A stretch of DNA of 64,000 bases from Anaeromyxobacter terrae (GTDB taxonomy: Bacteria > Myxococcota > Myxococcia > Myxococcales > Anaeromyxobacteraceae), in contig NZ_JALCYY010000012.1 in NCBI RefSeq assembly GCF_022690685.1, positions 50,268 to 114,267 of the forward strand, given 5' to 3'. The notes below the pieces were generated by a model. That model was not told the DNA's origin. It searched no databases and worked only from the letters and a program-made list of their open reading frames with translations. This document shows positions 10,717 through 18,631 of the stretch, piece after piece (within the stretch, counting starts at the first letter, position 1; the number at the start of each line of letters is the position of its first letter). Made by a program: the position numbers and the translations under genes.

Positions 10717-11376
10717 GTGGGCAAGAAGCCTTTCAACAACCCCTTCGGCAAGCTGAAGGAGCTCGCGAAGGCGGCGCACCCCGCGCCGCGGCCGGCGCCG
10801 CCACCGCCTCCCCCGCCCCGGCCGCCCCCCGAGGCCACGGAGGAGGAGATGTGGGAGCGCGCGCTCTCGGGCGTGCGCCCGCTCGACCCCGGGCACGGCG
10901 TCGCGGCGCCCCCGCCCCCGCCGCCCGCGGCGGGGACGTTCTGGCACCCCGACCTCGACGCGATCGACGAGCTGCGCGCGCTCGTCTCCGGCGACGCGCC
11001 GTTCGATCTCGCCGACACCGACGAGTTCATCGAGGGCCGGATGTCCGGCCTCGACGCGAACCTCGCGCGCAAGCTCCGCCGCGGCGAGTTCGCCGTGCAG
11101 GGCCACGTGGACCTCCACGGCATGACGCGCGACGAGGCGAAGGGCACGGTCGAGGACTTCCTGCGCCGCTCTCGCCAGGCGGGGAAGCGCTGCGTGCTCA
11201 TCGTGCACGGCCGCGGCCTCCACTCCAAGGACCAGCTCCCGGTCCTCAAGGACGCGCTCAAGACCTGGCTCGCGACCGGCCGCTTCGCGCGCCACGTGCT
11301 CGCGTTCGCGACCGCCCGGCCCGTGGACGGCGGGGCGGGGGCCATCTACGTGCTCCTCCGTCGCGCCGGGCGCTGA
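10717..11376 (+). CDS. Smr domain protein (putative endonuclease)
   Basis: 219 residues. An N-terminal basic patch and a long proline run (residues ~25-40) lead into a linker, and the C-terminal ~85 residues are a Smr domain: VDLHGMTRDEA near its start, HGRGLHS in the middle, and FATARPVDGGAGAIYVLLRR at the end. Smr domains nick or cleave nucleic acids, in MutS2-related or RNA-quality roles. The DLHG and HGRG motifs, needed in characterised members, are intact. GTG 10717 begins MGKKPFNNPF, the usual opening of this protein type. Confidence 0.87.
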   Translation: MGKKPFNNPFGKLKELAKAAHPAPRPAPPPPPPPRPPPEATEEEMWERALSGVRPLDPGHGVAAPPPPPPAAGTFWHPDLDAIDELRALVSGDAPFDLADTDEFIEGRMSGLDANLARKLRRGEFAVQGHVDLHGMTRDEAKGTVEDFLRRSRQAGKRCVLIVHGRGLHSKDQLPVLKDALKTWLATGRFARHVLAFATARPVDGGAGAIYVLLRRAGR

Positions 11377-11490
11377 CCGCGCGACGAGGTGCCGCGCGGA
11401 GTCGGCGTTCGCCGGAAGTCCGTTGTCATCCCGCATCGAACGGCATATCTGTCCATGACCGCACGCCTCTTCGGCTGCGCGAGGAGCGAC

Positions 11491-11919
11491 ATGGCGGCGA
11501 GACCGGCGAAGCAGTCCTTCAACGAGGCCATCGAGGCGGCGGTCCAGGCAGCGATCACCCGCGCGCTCCCGGCCCTCCGGCGCGCCATAGACTCCGCCGT
11601 CGCGGCGCGCGTGCACGCGAAGGCCCCCGCCGCGCCGAGGCGCATCGCGCGCCGGAACGTCGCGGTGCCGCGCGCCGGCGCCATCACGCGCTGGGTCGCG
11701 GACCACCGCGCCCGGCGCGTCCCGACCTTCGTCATCGAGGCGACCGGGCTCGACACGAAGAAGCGGATCGTCGCGCGCTACGGCGAGAACGCCGCCTTCG
11801 CGAAGGGCAAGCCGCTCCCCCACGTGAAGCTCGCGCAGGCGCCCGCCGAGCCCACGAAGGCGGAGCGCGTCGTGAAGGCGAGGCCGCCGATCGTGCGGAA
11901 GGCGGGCGCACCGAAGTAG
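11491..11919 (+). CDS. Hypothetical basic protein
   Basis: 142 residues rich in Ala, Arg and Lys, with no recognised domain. ATG 11491 follows GAGGAG by four bases. The middle segment (RVPTFVIEATGLDTKKRIVARYG) looks folded, while both ends look disordered: an alpha-helical, Ala-rich start and a Lys/Pro-rich tail. The high positive charge suggests nucleic-acid binding, but that is only inference. It is convergent with the cysteine-rich lipoprotein, 30 bases apart. Confidence 0.6.
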   Translation: MAARPAKQSFNEAIEAAVQAAITRALPALRRAIDSAVAARVHAKAPAAPRRIARRNVAVPRAGAITRWVADHRARRVPTFVIEATGLDTKKRIVARYGENAAFAKGKPLPHVKLAQAPAEPTKAERVVKARPPIVRKAGAPK

Positions 11920-11949
11920 CTCGCCCCCGCGCGTCGCGGCGTCCCCGCG

Positions 11950-13812
11950 TCAGGTCCTGCAGACGCCGTCGTGGCAGGTCTGCCCGGCGGCGCAGGCGGT
12001 CCCGCAGGTCCCGCAGTTCTTCGGGTCGTCGCGCAGGTCGACGCAGGCGCCGCCGCATTCCCAGGGGTGATCCACCGGGCACACCTGCGCGCAGCTCGCG
12101 CCGATGCACTTCTGCCCGGCGCCGCAGACATGGCCGCAGGTGCCGCAGTTGAAATAGTCGGTCTGGAGGTAGACGCAGGCGTTCCCGCAGGCGGTCGCGC
12201 CGATGGGACAGGCCGGCGTGCCGCCGCCGCAGCTCCCGTTCGTACACGTCTGGCCCGAGGCGCAGGCGGTGCCGCAGGTGCCGCAGTTGCTCGCGTCGAC
12301 CATCAGGTCGACGCACGTCCCGCTGCAATCCCAGGGATGAGCCGCCGGGCAGACCTGGTTGCACGACGCGGAGATGCACTTCTCGCCCGCGCCGCAGACG
12401 TTGCCGCAGGCGCCGCAGTTGAAGTAGTCCGACTGCAGGTAGACGCAGGCGTTGCCGCAGGCGGTCGCGTTCACCGGACAGGTCGGCCCGCCCCCGGCGC
12501 ACACCCCGCCGCTGCAGACCTGGCCGGCCGCGCAGGCGTTGCCGCAGGTGCCGCAGTTCCGGGCATCCGACTCCAGGTTCACGCAGGTCCCGCCGCAATC
12601 CCAGGGACGGTCCGTGGGGCACACCTGCTTGCACTGCGCGCCCTCGCACTTCTCGCCGGTCCCGCAGACGTGGCCGCAGCTCCCGCAGTTGAAGTAGTCG
12701 GTCTGGAGATAGGCGCAGGCTTCGCCGCAGGCGGTCGCGTTGACGGGGCACGTGCGCGGGCCACCCCCGCAGGCGCCGCCGCTGCACGTCTGGCCGCTCG
12801 CGCAGTTCGCGCCGCAGTTGCCGCAGTTCTTCGGATCGACATTCAGGTCGACGCACGTCCCGCCGCAGTCCCAGGGGCGGTCCGCGGGGCACACCTGCTT
12901 GCACTGCGCCTCCTCGCACTTCTCGCCGGTCCCGCAGACGTGCCCGCAGCTCCCGCAGTTGAAGTAGTCGGACTGCAGATAGGCGCAGTCGTCGCCGCAG
13001 GCGGTCGCGTTGACGGGGCATGTGGGCGCGCCGCTGCAGGTTCCATCCTGGCAGGTCCGGCCCGCTCCGCACGGACGGCCGCAGGCGCCGCAGTGGGTCG
13101 CGTCGGTCCGCGTGTCGACGCACGCGCCGCCGCAGGTCGTGAGCCCCTGCGCGCACCCTGCCACGCACGCGCCGTTCGAACAGACCTGGCCCGATGCGCA
13201 GGCCGTCTCGCAGCGCCCGCAGTGATCGTGGCTCGAGCCCAGCACGACGCACGCGCCGCCGCAGCTCGTGGCGCCGTCCTCGCAGGCGGGGTGGCACTCT
13301 CCGTGGGAGCACACCTGGCCGGTGGGGCACGCCCGGCCGCACGCGCCGCAGCTCGTCGCGCTCGACGAGAGATCGACGCAGGCGCCTCCGCAGCTCGTGG
13401 TTCCGCCGCCGCAGCCGGCCGCCACGCAGGCCCCCTCGCGGCATTCCTGGCCTGACGCGCAGCGACGATCGCACCCGCCGCAGTCCACCGTGCTCGTCGC
13501 CAGAACTACGCAGCCTCCGCCACACGTCGTCTCACCCTCCCGGCACGACGCCGCGCACTGACGGTGCGAGCAGACGGTACCCGAGGAGCAGGCGTGGCCG
13601 CAGGCGCCGCAGTGGCTCGCGTCGTTCCCTGTGTCTACGCAGGCTCCGCCGCAGTTCGTCTGGCCCTCGGCGCAGGCCACGTCCGCCGCGATCTCGGAGG
13701 ACTTGCCGTTCGAGCCGCCCCCGCAGGACGCCGCGAGGGCGATCGCCGCCAGCACGGAAGCGAGGATGACTGACAGGGAAAGCACCGAGGGTCGACGACG
13801 AGCGAGCGCCAT
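11950..13812 (-). CDS. Lipoprotein built of 13 cysteine-rich repeats
   Basis: 620 residues. The signal peptide ends in a lipobox (LAASC, Cys30), so the protein is lipid-anchored. From residue ~45 to the end it consists of 13 repeats of 42-46 residues, each with about six Cys in the pattern CGGxCVDLxxDxxNCGxCGxxC..GQxCxxGxC. Repeats 1-5 are of one kind; repeats 6-13 alternate between a 'PVNATACGxxCxYLQxDYFNCG' kind and a 'CPxxRPWDCGGTCVDL' kind, forming four tandem pairs. Such repeat proteins are common in myxobacteria, are sometimes misannotated as tryptophan synthase, and probably form disulfide-rich surface or adhesive structures. The start is ATG 13812 with GGAGG upstream. Confidence 0.85.
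   Translation of the reverse strand: MALARRRPSVLSLSVILASVLAAIALAASCGGGSNGKSSEIAADVACAEGQTNCGGACVDTGNDASHCGACGHACSSGTVCSHRQCAASCREGETTCGGGCVVLATSTVDCGGCDRRCASGQECREGACVAAGCGGGTTSCGGACVDLSSSATSCGACGRACPTGQVCSHGECHPACEDGATSCGGACVVLGSSHDHCGRCETACASGQVCSNGACVAGCAQGLTTCGGACVDTRTDATHCGACGRPCGAGRTCQDGTCSGAPTCPVNATACGDDCAYLQSDYFNCGSCGHVCGTGEKCEEAQCKQVCPADRPWDCGGTCVDLNVDPKNCGNCGANCASGQTCSGGACGGGPRTCPVNATACGEACAYLQTDYFNCGSCGHVCGTGEKCEGAQCKQVCPTDRPWDCGGTCVNLESDARNCGTCGNACAAGQVCSGGVCAGGGPTCPVNATACGNACVYLQSDYFNCGACGNVCGAGEKCISASCNQVCPAAHPWDCSGTCVDLMVDASNCGTCGTACASGQTCTNGSCGGGTPACPIGATACGNACVYLQTDYFNCGTCGHVCGAGQKCIGASCAQVCPVDHPWECGGACVDLRDDPKNCGTCGTACAAGQTCHDGVCRT
11980..13040. repeat. Tandem ~270-bp coding repeats (four copies)
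   Basis: Inside the cysteine-rich lipoprotein gene the two-module unit (types B and A) is present four times. The two copies around 12600-12970 are the most alike, sharing the same 25-40 base blocks. They arose by recent internal duplication or conversion and could mislead short-read assembly. Confidence 0.7.
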
Positions 13813-14622
13813 ACGCCGTTCCTCCGCGCGCCCGTGAGCGGGCGCACGATGACGCTACTCCCGCGCGCGCAGCCCGCTCCGCCATCACCCACTTTTCACG
13901 CAAGGTGTGGACGGCTCACCTGCGCGACCCGGGCACGCACAGGCGGCCCGCCGCGCGGTCCTCGTGCGCTGACGATCCGTTGACCGGCTCGGGGCAGGCA
14001 TCCCGCCGCACGCGATCCGCCGAGCCTGGACGGCCCGCGGTTCGCGCCCTCCGCGGCACACGGGCAGGGGGCCGCGAGGAGTGAGCGCCGAGGATCCGTC
14101 CGCTCCCATGGACCTCGCGGCCGCAGCGCGTGTCCCGTCCAGGCGCCGGCAAGCGAGCTGGACAGAATCGCCGAGGAAGGGCGGATCCGAGGCATGCGCT
14201 GGACGCCCTCGCACATGACCTTCCACATCATCACGTCGTTGTCGCGCGCCGGTGAGTAGACCCGTCGGATCCTGCCGTCGAGATCGGGCAACTCCCCTCG
14301 CTCACGGGATCTGCGCGCTGCAACGCCGCGGCGACCCAGGTCGTCGAGCCGAGGTGGTCGGGTGGTAGCAGCAGGTCGCCGCAGGCGATCTGCCGTCGCC
14401 TGGCAAGCCGATGGTGTGCCTCCGCGACGCGGCCTCGCCGTGCGCGTACGTGAGCCGGTGGAGGTCGTCGGAGCGATACGGCTGGCGACGGCCGGATCCT
14501 GTATCACTCGGGGTCGACTCCTCGTCGGCCAGGCATAACCGCCGCTGATGGACCATCCGTTCTTGCGTGTCGCGCAAGTCGGCCGTCGAGGGCACGCTCG
14601 CCTCCTCAACTCAGGAGGACAC
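13813..14622. other. 810-bp gap without an identifiable gene
   Basis: No frame here gives a recognisable protein. Base composition is less skewed than in neighbouring genes, and patches such as the minus-strand segment near 14180-14270 (RIRRVYSPARDNDVMMWKV) look vaguely protein-like without matching anything I know. It may be decayed coding DNA. The promoter of the cysteine-rich lipoprotein should lie in its left end. Confidence 0.4.
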
Positions 14623-14919
14623 GTGCAAACGTCGAACAGGTTCGTGCAGGGCCCGGCATCTCTCGGTCAGGTCTTCGCGGCGGCCGGCATCCTCGCCGCC
14701 GTAGCGATCATCGTCCCCATCGCCGGCATCATCACGATGCCGGTCGCGGCGCTCGGGGCCGGGGCCCGCGCGCTCATCGACGCCGCCGCCGAGCTGCGTG
14801 CTCAGCGCCGGAGCGATCGCGCGCCGGCCGGATCGACGCCGACTCCGCGTCGCCGCCCCACCGCGCGACTGCTCGCCGATCCGGAGCGTCCCCGGTGCAC
14901 TCCCGAGCTGTCCACCTGA
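14623..14919 (+). CDS. Small membrane protein
   Basis: 98 residues from GTG 14623, with AGGAGG four bases upstream. Residues ~14-46 are strongly hydrophobic (VFAAAGILAAVAIIVPIAGI, then ITMPVAALGAGA), giving one or two membrane helices. The rest is an Arg/Pro-rich cytoplasmic-type tail. No family is recognised and there is no clear operon partner. Confidence 0.6.
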   Translation: MQTSNRFVQGPASLGQVFAAAGILAAVAIIVPIAGIITMPVAALGAGARALIDAAAELRAQRRSDRAPAGSTPTPRRRPTARLLADPERPRCTPELST

Positions 14920-15052
14920 AGGGGACAGGCGAGGTGCGTCGGGATCGATGCCACGCTGCACGTTCAGGCCGCACGCGTCCTCGCCCACGCGTGACCACGC
15001 GTCGCTGGTCACGCGCCGTCGAGTCGGCCCGCCGCCCGGGCGTACGCCCCCG

Positions 15053-18000
15053 CTACCCTGCCCGCTCGTCCGGTGCGCCGTGACCGGCGACGCAGTGGGC
15101 AGCGGCGCCGCGCGCGCGGAACGCGACCAGCAGCAGCAGCACCACCCCGGCGAGGACGCCGTCCGCGGGGCCGCCGGTGTTGCAGCCGCACCCGCCGCGG
15201 CTCTGCCCCGGCGCGGGGGCGGCGCCGGAGCCGCTCACCGCGAGCGTGATCGTCGGTTGCGCAGGGTCGTCGCTCGCGAGCACGAGGCACGCGCCGGCCG
15301 GGAGGGCGCCCGCCGAGGTCGGGGCGTACGTCACGTCGAGCGTCGCGCTCGCGCCTCCGGCGATGGCGGACAGGGCCGCGGGCGTCCAGGTGAGCACTGC
15401 CGGCGTCCCGGCACAGAGCGACACCGAGCTCACCGTGAGCGCCCCGTTACCCGTGTTCTCGGTCTTCACGGAGAGCGTCTTCGAGGTGCCCACGGTGACG
15501 GCGCCGAAGTCGACCGTGGCCGGCGCGAGCGCGATCGATGGCACGGGCGTCGTCGCCCCGGTCCCGGCAAGGCCGAGGTTCACGGTGGAGGCGACGGGAT
15601 CGTTGCTCGCGATGGCGAGGCACGCCCCGGCCGGCAGCGAGCCTTCCGCCGCCGGCGCGTAGGTCACGTCGAACGTCGCGCTCCCGCCGGGCGCGACCGA
15701 CGCCGGCGTCGAGAGCGTCCACGTGACGTCGGCGGACGTGCCGGCGCAGCGCGCGATCGAGATCACGTCCAGCGTGGCGGTCCCGGTGTTCTGCACCTGG
15801 ACGGCGACCGTCCTCGAGGCGCCGACGGTCACGCTCCCGAAGACGACGGAGGCGGGGCTGAGCGCGATGGCGGGCGTAGCCTGCGTCGTGCCGGTCCCGC
15901 TCAGGCCGAGGGCGACCGTCGGGTTCGCGGGATCGTCGCTCGACACGGCGAGGCAGGCGTTGTTCGCGAGCGCGCCGGCGCTGGTCGGGGCGAAGGTCAC
16001 GTCGAGGGTCGTGCTCGCGCCCGCCTCGATCGTGAGCGGCGCGGCGGGCGACCACGTGATCGCGGCGGACGTCTTGTTGCACCGCGCGATGGACGTCACG
16101 TTCAGCGGGGCGTTCCCGGTGTTCCGGAGGGTGGTGGAGAGCGTCTTCGTCGTGCCCACCGTCACGCTGCCGAACGCGAGCGACGTCGGGTCGAGCGCGA
16201 TCGCCGGGGCGGTCACCGTGGCCCCCGCGCCGCTGACGTTGAGGTCCACCGTCGGGCGCGCGGGGTCGTCGCTCGAGACGGCGAGGCAGGCGCCGCTCGG
16301 GAGCGCGCCCGCGCTCGTCGGGCCGAAGGTCACGGTCAGAGTCGTGCTGGCGCCGGCCGCCACGGCGACGGGCGTCGCGGGTGCCCAGGTGAAGACCGCG
16401 GGCGTGCCCGCGCAGGGCGCGACGCCCGTCACGTTCAGCGGTGCGTTGCCGGTGTTCTGAATCTGCGTCGTGAGCGACTTCGACGTGCCCACCGTCACCG
16501 TGCCGAACGCGAGCGCGGTGGGGCTGAGCGCGATGGCCGGCGCCGGCGTGGCCGCGGCCGTCCCGGTCACCCCGAGGTTCACGCTCGCGTGCGCCGGGTC
16601 GTCGCTCGCGATGGCGAGGCACGCTCCGGCGGGCAGCGAACCGGTGCTGGTCGGCGTGAACGTGACGTTCAGCGCCGTCGCGCCGCCTGCGGGGACGGTG
16701 AATGGCGCGACGGGCGTCCACGCGAACACGGCCGGCGTGCCGGCGCACGAGGCGATCCCGGTCACGTTCAGCGGCGCGTTCCCGGTGTTCTGGACCTGGG
16801 CCGCGAGCGTCTTCGACGTCCCCACCGTCACCGTCCCGAAGGCCAGCGAGGTCGGGCTGAGGACGATGCCCGGCGCCGGCGCGGCGGCGCCCGTGCCGCT
16901 CACGCCGAGGTTCACCGTCGGCCGGGCGGGATCGTCGCTGGTGACCGCGAGGCAGGCGCCCGCCGGGAGCGCCGCGGCGGTCGTCGGGGCGAAGGTGACC
17001 GTGAGGCTCGTGCTCCCGCCAGCGGCGACCGCGATGGGCGTCGCCGGCGTCCACGTGAACACCGCGGGCGTCCCGGGGCAGGGCGCGACGCCGGTGACGT
17101 TCAGGGGCGCGTTGCCGGTGTTCTGGATCTGCGTGGCGAGCGCCTTCGAGGTTCCGACGGTCACGGTGCCGAACGCGAGCGACGTCGGGTTGAGCGCGAT
17201 CGCCGGGGCGGGCGCGGCCGCGCCGCTGCCATTCACCCCCAGGTTCACCGTGGGCTTCGCCGGGTCGTTGCTCGAGAAGACGAGGCAGGCTCCGGCGGGG
17301 AGCGCACCGGCGCTCGTGGGCGTGAACGTCACGTTCACGTTTGCGCTCGAGCCCGCCGCGACGGAGATCGGGGTCGTGGGCGACCAGCCGAACACCGCAG
17401 GCGTGCCCGCGCAGGGGGCGATGCCGGTGACGCTGAGCGCCGCGTTGCCGGTGTTCCGGACCTGGGTGGTGAGCGTGCTCGAGGCGCCGACCGTGACGGT
17501 GCCGAACGCGAGCGAGGTGGGGGAGAGCGAGATCGCGGGCGCCGCAGGCGCCTGCACGGTGAACGCCGGGACCGCCACCGCCTGCCAGCCGTGCGGCGCG
17601 CCGGGCGTCGAGTCGGGGGTGAAGAAGCCGGGCTGGATCGTCGCCGAGCTGCCGCTGCCGAACGTCCCCGACGCGATGCTCGGGAAGCCGATGTCGTACT
17701 GATTGCCGTACCAGGCCGCGCGCCAGCTCACCGTGCCCCCCGTCGTCGGCGCGGGCGCGGTGAGCGCCACGGGGTACTGCGCGTTGCTCGCGGTCGCGAG
17801 ACGCGTCCCGCTCTGGTCGAAGAGCGCGACGCGGAGCCAGCCGTTGCGGTACCCGCCGTTGACGGTGACCGTCACCGTCTCGCCGGGCGCGTACGTGCTC
17901 TTGTCCGTGGTCGCGACGATGTTGATGCTGTCCTTCGCGTTCGTGCCGTGCGTGCCGTGCGCGTGGCAGCCGTTGCACGTCGAGGTCGCGCCGTGACAGT

Positions 18001-18136
18001 CGGCGCAGGACTTCCCGACGCCGAGGATCGTGCGGTCCGTGTAGTAGCCCGAGTATGCGTGCGCGCGCCCAGCGCCGAGGACGAGGCCTGCGAACACGGT
18101 GGAGGCGGCCACGGCTGCGAGCGCGAACTTGTTCAT
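15053..18136 (-). CDS. Surface protein: two CxxCH heme motifs, seven ASPM/Hydin-like repeats, MYXO-CTERM tail
   Basis: 1027 residues. A signal peptide (to about residue 27, ...GRAHA) is followed at once by CADCH (44-48) and CNGCH (54-58), two potential c-type heme sites. A beta-sandwich region (~70-200) is followed by seven tandem ~108-residue repeats of the choice-of-anchor/ASPM-SPD-2-Hydin type, each starting with a PTSLAFGTVTVG-like motif and holding QNTGNAPL, PAGACL and SDDPARP segments. The C-terminus has GGCGC, a hydrophobic helix (VLAGVVLLLLVAF) and RARG, a MYXO-CTERM signal, but then runs on for 18 more residues. ATG 18136 has GAGAGG upstream. Predicted to be a surface-anchored heme or electron-transfer protein on a repeat stalk. 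Confidence 0.85.
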   Translation of the reverse strand: MNKFALAAVAASTVFAGLVLGAGRAHAYSGYYTDRTILGVGKSCADCHGATSTCNGCHAHGTHGTNAKDSINIVATTDKSTYAPGETVTVTVNGGYRNGWLRVALFDQSGTRLATASNAQYPVALTAPAPTTGGTVSWRAAWYGNQYDIGFPSIASGTFGSGSSATIQPGFFTPDSTPGAPHGWQAVAVPAFTVQAPAAPAISLSPTSLAFGTVTVGASSTLTTQVRNTGNAALSVTGIAPCAGTPAVFGWSPTTPISVAAGSSANVNVTFTPTSAGALPAGACLVFSSNDPAKPTVNLGVNGSGAAAPAPAIALNPTSLAFGTVTVGTSKALATQIQNTGNAPLNVTGVAPCPGTPAVFTWTPATPIAVAAGGSTSLTVTFAPTTAAALPAGACLAVTSDDPARPTVNLGVSGTGAAAPAPGIVLSPTSLAFGTVTVGTSKTLAAQVQNTGNAPLNVTGIASCAGTPAVFAWTPVAPFTVPAGGATALNVTFTPTSTGSLPAGACLAIASDDPAHASVNLGVTGTAAATPAPAIALSPTALAFGTVTVGTSKSLTTQIQNTGNAPLNVTGVAPCAGTPAVFTWAPATPVAVAAGASTTLTVTFGPTSAGALPSGACLAVSSDDPARPTVDLNVSGAGATVTAPAIALDPTSLAFGSVTVGTTKTLSTTLRNTGNAPLNVTSIARCNKTSAAITWSPAAPLTIEAGASTTLDVTFAPTSAGALANNACLAVSSDDPANPTVALGLSGTGTTQATPAIALSPASVVFGSVTVGASRTVAVQVQNTGTATLDVISIARCAGTSADVTWTLSTPASVAPGGSATFDVTYAPAAEGSLPAGACLAIASNDPVASTVNLGLAGTGATTPVPSIALAPATVDFGAVTVGTSKTLSVKTENTGNGALTVSSVSLCAGTPAVLTWTPAALSAIAGGASATLDVTYAPTSAGALPAGACLVLASDDPAQPTITLAVSGSGAAPAPGQSRGGCGCNTGGPADGVLAGVVLLLLVAFRARGAAAHCVAGHGAPDERAG
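15230..17560. repeat. Seven ~325-bp tandem coding repeats
   Basis: These encode the seven ASPM/Hydin-like domains of the gene at 15053-18136. Copies 2 to 5 (about 16150-17220) are the most similar at the DNA level; copies 1, 6 and 7 have diverged. The pattern fits growth from the middle of the array. Confidence 0.7.
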
Positions 18137-18393
18137 GCAATCCTCTCGGATCCGCGCCGGTGCAGTAGCGACCGGCGCGCCCACTGACGGGCGTTGGGCG
18201 TTGGGCGTCGAGCCTAGCCTACGACGAGCCTGGCGGGGTGCGCCTCACCGCGCGCGGGCGTGAGAAACGGTGCGAGAGGTGAGCCGACGTGGGATGACGT
18301 CGCGCTTCGCCTGCCCATGGATGCCGACAAGGAATCGATGACCCTCAGGGTGCGGTCCTCGCGGCGGTCGCGACCGCAGCCGGTCCCGGGCTC

Positions 18394-18507
18394 CAGGCGG
18401 GCGGCGTTCAGCGCGTGGATCGCCGGCACGTCAGCGGGCGTCTCGTCGCGGATCACGAGGTCCACGGGTGCGGGCGGTGGTGCCGCTGCGGTGAACCGCG
18501 GCGTCAC
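18394..18507 (-). pseudogene. N-terminal fragment of a GNAT acetyltransferase
   Basis: From GTG 18507 the reading frame encodes about 38 residues that read like the start of a GNAT N-acetyltransferase (VDLVIRDETPADVPAIHALN). After that the similarity stops and only low-complexity Arg/Gly sequence follows; the acetyl-CoA-binding part is absent. I see no matching C-terminal piece nearby. It is a decayed remnant. Confidence 0.6.
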
Positions 18508-18631
18508 GGTTACGCGACGGCCCGGCGTAGACCTGCGCCTGTGCCCTCACCCCGGACGCTCGAGAGCACGCTGCCGGCGGATCCGGGGCGCCTGGAATGC
18601 CAGCGCGCCCCGGATCGCCGTCATCCCAGGA

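Noticed and set aside
11980..13040. Tandem repeats as a CRISPR array
   Set aside because: Units are ~270 bases, in frame and coding for cysteine-rich modules; there are no short direct repeats with unique spacers anywhere in the window.
13885..14609. Overlapping minus-strand frames in the 13.9-14.6 kb gap
   Set aside because: No ribosome sites, signal peptides or recognisable motifs; frames break up the only protein-like patch.
14798..18187. 1129-codon plus-strand frame over the ASPM-repeat gene
   Set aside because: Arg/Gly/Glu-rich mirror of a repetitive gene; the minus strand has the signal peptide, heme motifs and repeats.
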